Assembly: GCA_003132865.1 (NCBI GenBank)
Contig: PKYZ01000756.1
Coordinates: forward strand, 1 to 9,813
From: Bryobacterales bacterium
Lineage (GTDB): Bacteria; Acidobacteriota; Terriglobia; Bryobacterales; Bryobacteraceae
Length of the DNA: 9,813 nucleotides
Direction of reading: 5' to 3'
Shown: positions 6,958 through 9,813 of the stretch, piece after piece
Layout of the letters: every line of letters begins with the position of its first letter
Position numbering within the stretch: the first letter of the stretch is position 1
Program-made: the position numbers and the translations under genes
Notes under the pieces: model-generated
The model's input: the letters and a program-made list of their open reading frames with translations, nothing else
Database searches by the model: none
What the model was told of the DNA's origin: nothing

Positions 6958-7032
6958 TGGTACGGGTACGTGGAATCGAACCACGGTCTGAACGTTCGTA
7001 GCGTTCTATCCTGTCCCCTGAACGATACCCGC
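6958..7032 (-). tRNA. tRNA-Arg(ACG)
   Basis: Encoded CCA; acceptor GCGGGTA/TACCCGT (G1-U72); perfect anticodon stem GAACG/CGTTC; loop CTACGAA gives ACG, the TadA substrate that becomes ICG; T arm CGTGG-TTCGATT-CCACG; A73. All stems are intact. Confidence 0.93.
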
Positions 7033-7041
7033 ACAAACATT

Positions 7042-7118
7042 TGGCTGGCCGCTCAGGAGTCGAACCTGAAACCTCTGCGTTCAGAGCGCAGCGCGCTGCC
7101 AGATTGCGCCAGCGGCCA
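7042..7118 (-). tRNA. tRNA-Gln(CUG)
   Basis: Encoded CCA; perfect acceptor TGGCCGC/GCGGCCA starting with U1-A72, a Gln feature; perfect anticodon stem CTGCG/CGCAG; loop CTCTGAA gives CUG; T arm TCAGG-TTCGACT-CCTGA; G73 as in Gln. Confidence 0.94.
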
Positions 7119-7120
7119 AT

Positions 7121-7194
7121 TGGCAGGGGGTGGGCGACTCGAACGCCCGAAGCCAGCTTCAAAGACTGGCGGCTTACCGCTAACCGAACCCCCT
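7121..7194 (-). tRNA. tRNA-Gln(UUG)
   Basis: Encoded CCA; perfect acceptor AGGGGGT/ACCCCCT; anticodon stem CCAGT/GCTGG with one wobble; loop CTTTGAA gives UUG with normal U33; T loop TTCGAGT; G73. It follows Gln(CUG) by 2 nt. Confidence 0.92.
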
Positions 7195-7203
7195 GTGAAA
7201 CTT

Positions 7204-7259
7204 TGCGGCAGTTCGCGGACCCAATTACTCCGCTGCGATTGCTTGCCATCCCCGCCGCA
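7204..7259. repeat. Structured 56-nt spacer element
   Basis: The 74-nt gap between the Gln(UUG) and His genes holds TGCGGC (7204-7209) and GCCGCA (7254-7259) as an outer inverted repeat, with an inner perfect hairpin GCGGA (7215-7219)/TCCGC (7229-7233) and a 9-nt loop. There is no T-loop consensus or CCA. It is either a relic of a lost tRNA or a processing structure. Confidence 0.35.
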
Positions 7260-7268
7260 GTAGCAAGA

Positions 7269-7343
7269 TGGTCCGGTGGACGGGAGTTGAACCCGTATCT
7301 GCGGAGCCACAATCCGCCGTCCTTTCCTTTGGACGACCTCCGG
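7269..7343 (-). tRNA. tRNA-His(GUG), atypical discriminator
   Basis: Encoded CCA; acceptor CCGGAGG/CCACCGG with an A5-A68 mismatch; perfect anticodon stem GCGGA/TCCGC; loop TTGTGGC gives GUG; T arm ACGGG-TTCAACT-CCCGT. A G is encoded at -1 (plus-strand C at 7344), but the discriminator is A73 rather than the C73 that normally pairs with G-1 and defines His identity. Confidence 0.87.
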
Positions 7344-7353
7344 CATAAAACTC

Positions 7354-7427
7354 TGGTGCCGTCGCTACGAATCGAACGTAGGTTACGGGCTTTTCAGGCC
7401 CGCGCCTGACCTCTCGGCCACAACGGC
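7354..7427 (-). tRNA. tRNA-Phe(GAA)
   Basis: Encoded CCA; acceptor GCCGTTG/CGACGGC (one wobble); perfect anticodon stem CGGGC/GCCCG; loop CTGAAAA gives GAA with A37; T arm CTACG-TTCGATT-CGTAG; A73, a Phe identity base. It looks functional. Confidence 0.94.
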
Positions 7428-7428
7428 T

Positions 7429-7502
7429 TGGTGGAAAAGGTGGGAATCGAACCCACATCTACTGGGTGCAGGCCAGTGATCCTCCCGTTGAACGACTTCC
7501 CC
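7429..7502 (-). tRNA. tRNA-Ala(UGC) with C33
   Basis: Encoded CCA; acceptor GGGGAAG/CTTTTCC includes G3-U70, the principal Ala determinant, plus a further G4-U69 wobble; A73. Anticodon stem ACTGG/CCAGT is perfect and its seven-base loop CCTGCAC gives UGC with C33. Reading GCA (Cys) would need a shifted, broken stem, and A73 argues against Cys. It is 1 nt from the Phe gene. Confidence 0.82.
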
Positions 7503-7507
7503 ATGTA

Positions 7508-7582
7508 TGGTAGCGGGTATCGGAGTTGAACCGATCTATGCAGCTTATGAGACTGCCGACTGAGCCGCTAGTCTAAGCCGCA
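7508..7582 (-). tRNA. tRNA-Met(CAU), initiator-like
   Basis: Encoded CCA; loop CTCATAA gives CAU; T arm ATCGG-TTCAACT-CCGAT; A73. Positions 1 and 72 do not pair (U-U) and the D stem GACT/AGTC carries A11-U24; both are hallmarks of bacterial initiator tRNA. The three G-C pairs normally at the base of the initiator anticodon stem are missing (stem GCAGT/GCTGC). There is also a C6-C67 mismatch. A CAU anticodon modified to lysidine (Ile2) cannot be excluded. Confidence 0.82.
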
Positions 7583-7591
7583 ATAAAAACT

Positions 7592-7666
7592 TGGTGCGCC
7601 CGCACTGACTCGAACAGTGGTTCCTCGCTAATCAGGCGAGTGTCCTTGCCGCTAGACGAAAGGCGC
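7592..7666 (-). tRNA. tRNA-Ile(GAU)
   Basis: Encoded CCA; acceptor GCGCCTT/CGGGCGC with U7-C66 mismatch; perfect anticodon stem CTCGC/GCGAG; loop CTGATTA gives GAU; T arm CACTG-TTCGAGT-CAGTG; A73. Its loop is what the Ile-like gene at 6292-6383 would have after losing 17 nt. Confidence 0.91.
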
Positions 7667-7667
7667 A

Positions 7668-7741
7668 TGGAGCCGATGCTGGGAATCGAACCCAGGTCGG
7701 TCGCTTACCAAGCGACTGCTCTGCCACTGAGCTACAACGAC
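7668..7741 (-). tRNA. tRNA-Thr(GGU)
   Basis: Encoded CCA; acceptor GTCGTTG/CATCGGC with a U5-U68 mismatch; perfect anticodon stem GTCGC/GCGAC; loop TTGGTAA gives GGU; T arm CTGGG-TTCGATT-CCCAG; discriminator U73. It is the downstream member of a Thr triplet, all starting GTCG and ending CGGCTCCA. Confidence 0.9.
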
Positions 7742-7816
7742 TGGAGCCGATCCCCGGACTTGAGCCGGGCTATCGCGGGTACGAGCCGCGCGCATCGCCA
7801 CCTATGCTTGATCGAC
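7742..7816 (-). tRNA. tRNA-Thr(CGU)
   Basis: Directly abuts both neighbours with no spacer. Encoded CCA, U73; acceptor GTCGATC/GATCGGC; D stem GCAT/ATGC; perfect anticodon stem CGCGG/CCGCG; loop CTCGTAC gives CGU. The T loop is CTCAAGT, with C in place of T54. Confidence 0.88.
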
Positions 7817-7891
7817 TGGAGCCGAGTGTCAGAATCGAACTGACTTCACCGGTTTACAGGACCTGCGCATCGCCAGCAATGCTTACTCGAC
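7817..7891 (-). tRNA. tRNA-Thr(UGU) with C33
   Basis: Abuts Thr(CGU) with no spacer and shares its D-arm bases (AAGCAT and TGGCGATGCGC), so the two are clear duplicates. Encoded CCA, U73, acceptor GTCGAGT/ACTCGGC. Anticodon stem CAGGT/ACCGG has one A28-G42 mismatch and fixes the loop as CCTGTAA: anticodon UGU with C33. A shifted loop would read GUA (Tyr) but no stem would form. Confidence 0.82.
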
Positions 7892-7900
7892 TTGAGACTT

Positions 7901-7975
7901 TGGTGCGGGGTACGGGACTCGAACCCGTGTCGATGCCATGGCAAGGCAACATCCTGGCCGCTAGACGAACCCAGC
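7901..7975 (-). tRNA. tRNA-Gly(GCC)
   Basis: Encoded CCA; acceptor GCTGGGT/ACCCCGC with a U3-C70 mismatch; anticodon stem TTGCC/GGCAT (outermost pair broken); loop TTGCCAT gives GCC; T arm ACGGG-TTCGAGT-CCCGT. Discriminator A73 differs from the usual U73 of bacterial Gly. Confidence 0.87.
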
Positions 7976-7977
7976 AT

Positions 7978-8053
7978 TGGAGCGAGATACGGGAGTCCAA
8001 CCCGTCTGTTCTGTTTGGAAGACAGATGCCTAATGGCGCTCGGCCAATCCCGC
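7978..8053 (-). tRNA. tRNA-Gly(UCC)
   Basis: Encoded CCA; acceptor GCGGGAT/ATCTCGC (one wobble); perfect anticodon stem TCTGT/ACAGA; loop CTTCCAA gives UCC with normal U33; U73 as expected for Gly. The T loop is TTGGACT, with G replacing the near-invariant C56 that pairs with G19 at the elbow. Confidence 0.87.
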
Positions 8054-8055
8054 TT

Positions 8056-8084
8056 ATCCTGAAGACCACAATTTCAATTGTCAA
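8056..8084 (-). promoter_or_regulatory. Possible internal promoter in the tRNA array
   Basis: The 37-nt AT-rich spacer between the Pro(CGG) and Gly(UCC) genes carries, on the minus strand, a consensus TTGACA (plus 8079-8084), a 17-nt spacer and CAGGAT (plus 8056-8061; matches TATAAT at A2, A5 and T6). It could drive the 24 genes downstream independently of the upstream terminator. The -10 element is weak. Confidence 0.35.
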
Positions 8085-8090
8085 AGAACA

Positions 8091-8167
8091 TGGTCGGGGA
8101 CCCCGGACTCGAACCGGGAATCTCCTGCTTCCGACGCAGGGAGGTTAGCCATTTCCCACAGCCCCCG
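8091..8167 (-). tRNA. tRNA-Pro(CGG)
   Basis: Encoded CCA; acceptor CGGGGGC/GTCCCCG with C1-G72 and A73, a combination typical of bacterial Pro; perfect anticodon stem CCTGC/GCAGG; loop GTCGGAA gives CGG; T arm CCCGG-TTCGAGT-CCGGG. The D stem is weak. Confidence 0.9.
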
Positions 8168-8168
8168 A

Positions 8169-8242
8169 TGGTCTGGGCACTGTGAATCGAACACAGATCG
8201 TCGGTTCCCAAAACCGAAGCTAGACCTTCCAGCTATGCCCAG
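8169..8242 (-). tRNA. tRNA-Pro(UGG), first gene of the array
   Basis: Encoded CCA; perfect acceptor CTGGGCA/TGCCCAG with C1-G72 and A73 as in Pro; perfect anticodon stem TCGGT/ACCGA; loop TTTGGGA gives UGG; T arm CTGTG-TTCGATT-CACAG. Its 5' end touches the U-tract of the upstream terminator, so 5' processing by RNase P would release that terminator RNA. Confidence 0.93.
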
Positions 8243-8280
8243 AAAAAACAAAAGCGGCGAACCGTTTCCGATCCGCCGCT
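8243..8280 (-). terminator. Intrinsic terminator directly before the tRNA array
   Basis: On the minus strand AGCGGCG pairs with CGCCGCT (7 bp, GC-rich), extended by four weaker pairs (GATC/GGTT) around a GGAAAC loop, and is followed at once by TTTTGTTTTTT. This is a strong rho-independent terminator. It lies between the promoter at 8402-8430 and the first tRNA, with no room for another promoter after it. Confidence 0.85.
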
Positions 8281-8311
8281 GGTCCTTCCTAAAGAAATCT
8301 ATGAGTCCAGA

Positions 8312-8383
8312 ACAGCCCTACGGATCGACGCACGTGGCGCGATTGAGTTCCGCGCCTTGTGGCCTTATCCCGAAATGGGCTGT
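8312..8383 (-). ncRNA. Structured, tRNA-sized leader element
   Basis: In the leader between promoter and terminator, minus-strand ACAGCCC (8383-8377) pairs perfectly with GGGCTGT (8318-8312), closing 72 nt. Inside, GGCGCG and CGCGCC (8356-8336) form a second perfect hairpin placed roughly where an anticodon arm would be, with CTC in its loop. The T-arm position gives only three pairs and no CCA follows. It is either a degenerate tRNA or a regulatory structure. The segment CGATCCG (plus 8321-8327) is complementary to CGGATCG in the 5' arm of the terminator. Confidence 0.5.
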
Positions 8384-8401
8384 CTGTTTCATCGAAATTA
8401 A

Positions 8402-8430
8402 ATCATACACTAACCACCTGAATCTGTCAA
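8402..8430 (-). promoter_or_regulatory. Near-consensus sigma-70 promoter for the tRNA array
   Basis: Minus strand: TTGACA (plus 8425-8430), exactly 17 nt, then TATGAT (plus 8402-8407). The -35 is perfect and the -10 matches 5 of 6. Predicted start near 8395, giving a leader of about 150 nt before the first tRNA. Strong constitutive promoters of this kind are usual for stable RNA operons. A GC-rich discriminator typical of stringent control is not seen (AT-rich after the -10). Confidence 0.85.
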
Positions 8431-8458
8431 GAGGAAGATTGAAGGAGGAAGATTGAAG
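8431..8458. repeat. Two tandem copies of a 14-bp repeat
   Basis: GAGGAAGATTGAAG occurs twice in direct succession (8431-8444, 8445-8458), followed by GAG. It touches the -35 element of the array promoter on one side and supplies GGAG ribosome-binding sequence to the small frame at 8472 on the other. It may be a slippage duplication or an operator. Confidence 0.8.
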
Positions 8459-8471
8459 GAGATGGTGCCAA

Positions 8472-8627
8472 TTGAACCCACTTGTCACCGACTACGGCAA
8501 GTACCTCTCGAACGAGCCTCGCAAGGCGTTTGATTGGCCGATTCACCCGGAAGGCTTCAGTGCGCCTGAGTTGCTGGAGTTAGGAAAGCTACAGGGCTGG
8601 ACGCTGAAGCCGGCGCGGATGAGGTAG
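8472..8627 (+). CDS. Small hypothetical protein, 51 residues
   Basis: A TTG-started frame (LNPLVTDYGKYLSNEPRKAF to QGWTLKPARMR) with AAGGAG about 10 nt upstream, inside and after the tandem repeat. The composition is protein-like: aromatic residues, mixed charge and a plausible helix APELLELGKLQGW. The ATG at 8462 opens a different frame that stops after 23 codons. I do not recognise the family; size and arrangement resemble phage or mobile-element accessory genes. It is divergent from the tRNA array and 1 nt before the next small frame. Confidence 0.45.
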   Translation: MNPLVTDYGKYLSNEPRKAFDWPIHPEGFSAPELLELGKLQGWTLKPARMR

Positions 8628-8628
8628 C

Positions 8629-8772
8629 GTGCTATCCGAGCTATGGAAGGAGCAACCGGTCGGAGCGTGGCGTTGGGGCGGCGCTTCCACCCGAAACCGT
8701 TACACTACCAAAACGGACGCCACCACAGCGAAGACCGCGTTCGACGTCCTCGATAGCCGAACGCATGGGTGA
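8629..8772 (+). CDS. Small hypothetical protein, 47 residues
   Basis: Starts at a GTG just after the TAG of the preceding frame, with GATGAGG a few nucleotides upstream, so translation could be coupled. It reads VLSELWKEQPVGAWRWGGAS and ends at TGA 8770-8772. It is Trp- and Thr-rich with no signal peptide or recognisable motif. Support comes mainly from the tight spacing with the 51-residue frame; it may be non-coding. Confidence 0.35.
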   Translation: MLSELWKEQPVGAWRWGGASTRNRYTTKTDATTAKTAFDVLDSRTHG

Positions 8773-8928
8773 ACTCGACGGGGAATGCAGGTCTTGAGAT
8801 CCGGATTGGCGTTGTTGTTGGTGTCCGCACTGTGTTCCAGGAAGCGCTTGAGAACCTCGAAACAGACCGCCAGCCTCCTTGTGGCACTAAATGTGCTACA
8901 AAGTTCACCGTCTTACGCCGATAAGTAC
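8773..8928. other. Short gap with no firm gene
   Basis: Between the small frames and the orphan gene I see only open but unsupported frames: one on plus from a GTG near 8768 ending ...FTVLRR before 8925, and a minus frame ending near 8700. Neither has a ribosome binding site or known motif. A degraded gene is possible. Confidence 0.3.
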
Positions 8929-8945
8929 AGAAGGTGGTTCCTAAT

Positions 8946-9554
8946 ATGACGGGCGACCGAGAGTACGTCAACATACCGGGCAACGAGATGCATGAGCTTC
9001 CGCCACTGTTAGTGCGGAGGGCTTCCGGGGCGCCAGACGTGGATTTGGCCTCGGCCATCCTGGAGGCCGAGGAAATGCTGCCGGAGGTGGATGTCGAGGA
9101 GACCCTGCTGGAGCGGCGCAAGATGGACCTGGCACTCACCCTGACAGAGCAATATCGCGGACTGATCGCGCATTGGCAATGGGGCGAATCCATCGTGGAG
9201 TGGATCCGGCAGTGCGAAATCACCTTCCAGTCGCAATCGGCGCTACGCGATCTCCTGCATCCGGATGTGTGGCCCCACGCCAGCCGCAGCAGCTTTGTGA
9301 CCCTGCTGGCCGATAAGCACGTGACCACTCCCGGCGTGGCTCTTGAGACCGCGGTGGGTTTGCGGTTAACGTTCCGACAGCCTCCTCCCATCGATTGCTG
9401 CAGTAGCGAGTTTCTGTTCTGCCTGAACTCCTCCATCGCCGGTTCGGCCTATAACGCTTGGGCGCGTATGGGCGCCGGCATGCCCGCACTGCTGCCTCCC
9501 GACCGTTTCCATTTCGACGTGCTCAATTCGGACTTTCAGTCCGCTCTTCAGTAG
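8946..9554 (+). CDS. Hypothetical protein, 202 residues
   Basis: Start chosen at the ATG at 8946 (MTGDREYVNIPGNEMHELPP) because AGAAGGTGG at 8929-8937 lies 8 nt upstream; the in-frame GTG at 8934 overlaps that site. The N-terminal half is acidic and probably helical (DLASAILEAEEMLPEVDVEETLLERRKMDLALTL split around two acidic stretches), with aromatic HWQWGESIVEWIRQC near residues 75-90. The C-terminal half is neutral and includes PPPIDCCSSEFLFCLNSS. There is no signal peptide or clear membrane segment and no catalytic motif that I recognise. The reading frame is intact and codon choice matches the GC-rich chromosome, so it is probably a real gene. The opposite-strand frames across it are shadows. 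Confidence 0.65.
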   Translation: MTGDREYVNIPGNEMHELPPLLVRRASGAPDVDLASAILEAEEMLPEVDVEETLLERRKMDLALTLTEQYRGLIAHWQWGESIVEWIRQCEITFQSQSALRDLLHPDVWPHASRSSFVTLLADKHVTTPGVALETAVGLRLTFRQPPPIDCCSSEFLFCLNSSIAGSAYNAWARMGAGMPALLPPDRFHFDVLNSDFQSALQ

Positions 9555-9763
9555 GCTGCGCCGGACGAACCCGTCTCCGGGCGCATGCAACCAGCGCGCT
9601 TCTGGCCGGATCGCCGCGGCAACCGATAAGCGGATGATCCCCCGGCGGTGCGCACCACCAGGCCCACGTCGGCGAATCCGATTTGCGATTCGTGGACGGT
9701 AGAAAATGCTGCCAGAAAACAACCACCCACCCATGGCTTGTCGTTTGGCGAGGCGATTGCTAC
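9555..9763. other. Intergenic region, nothing recognised
   Basis: No frame here has a convincing start or family similarity on either strand. Overlapping minus-strand frames (for example ending near 9366 and 9523) are Arg/Pro/Ser-rich and lack ribosome binding sites, as expected of GC-rich non-coding sequence. Confidence 0.4.
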
Positions 9764-9813
9764 ATGAAGGCGGTGACACACAAAGAGCAGCCCCAGCGAG
9801 AAGCGATTGATTC
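9764..9813 (+). CDS. Possible start of a gene leaving the window
   Basis: An ATG at 9764 begins MKAVTHKEQPQREAID and stays open to the edge. GAGG lies about 10 nt upstream. Too short to identify. Confidence 0.25.
   Translation, partial: MKAVTHKEQPQREAID

Noticed and set aside
7508..7569. A 62-nt tRNA-Met lacking its D arm
   Set aside because: AGCGG near 7565 can pair with the 3' end, but extending to 7582 gives a complete 75-nt cloverleaf with a perfect 4-bp D stem.
5864..8148. Many open frames of 60-157 codons on both strands across the tRNA array
   Set aside because: They are translations of tRNA genes. Repeated peptides such as GVEPE/GIEPRS come from T-arm sequence, and none has a ribosome binding site.
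5976..8242. CRISPR array
   Set aside because: The regular spacing of about 75-80 nt with recurring tcgaacc blocks comes from tRNA T arms; there is no identical direct repeat.
8318..8392. Leader peptide MKQTAHFGIRPQGAEL... (24 codons, minus strand)
   Set aside because: Its ATG lies about 3 nt after the predicted transcription start with no ribosome binding site, and it has no run of control codons.
8462..8500. A further tRNA 3' end (tggtgccaattgaaccca)
   Set aside because: The T-arm-like bases give only three pairs, and no acceptor, anticodon arm or 5' half can be found.
8705..9436. A 243-codon minus-strand frame
   Set aside because: It is antisense to the better supported 202-residue gene, Ser/Arg-rich, and lacks a ribosome binding site.

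Overview
The window looks like a chromosomal stretch of a GC-rich bacterium, most likely an Acidobacteriota member of the Solibacter/Bryobacter type. The main clue is a complete 852-residue ADOP-type permease (a duplicated MacB/FtsX permease with no ATPase gene beside it), an architecture strongly enriched in that phylum. This is inference from family knowledge; no search was run.

Layout. (1) 1-675, minus: 5' part of an aldo/keto reductase gene that runs off the left edge. (2) 921-3479, plus: the ADOP permease, starting at TTG behind a strong ribosome binding site. (3) 3550-3735, plus: the decayed N-terminal piece of a 5'-3' exonuclease. (4) 3936-4757, plus: a secreted protein with phage tail-fibre-like sequence. 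(5) 4833-5723, minus: an SMP-30/gluconolactonase family protein. (6) 5976-8242, minus: a dense array of 26 tRNA genes. (7) 8243-8430, minus: an intrinsic terminator, a structured leader and a near-consensus sigma-70 promoter, all just upstream of the array. (8) 8431-9554, plus: a 14-bp tandem repeat, two tiny overlapping-style reading frames and a 202-residue orphan protein. (9) 9555-9813: nothing firm except a possible start of a gene leaving the window.

The tRNA array is the remarkable part. All 26 genes lie on one strand, all encode 3' CCA, and neighbours are often 0 to 2 nt apart. They cover 15 amino acids: Arg x4, Thr x3, Lys x2, Glu x2, Gln x2, Gly x2, Pro x2, Ile x2, and one each of Val, Asn, Asp, His, Phe, Ala and Met. 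Leu, Ser and Tyr (the three long-variable-arm families of bacteria), Cys and Trp are absent. Same-amino-acid genes sit next to each other, suggesting growth by tandem duplication. Several members depart from rules that are nearly universal: four have C33 in place of U33, and all four also have U34; one Ile gene carries 17 extra nt in its anticodon loop; the His gene has A73; the Met gene looks initiator-like.

The likely transcript starts near 8395 and meets a strong terminator whose U-tract abuts the first tRNA. Expression of the array therefore seems to need readthrough or antitermination. tRNA arrays of this size are known from integrative elements (for example ICEAfe1 of Acidithiobacillus ferrooxidans) and large phages; the phage-like fragments on both sides here fit an acquired or decaying mobile element, but no integrase or attachment site is visible.
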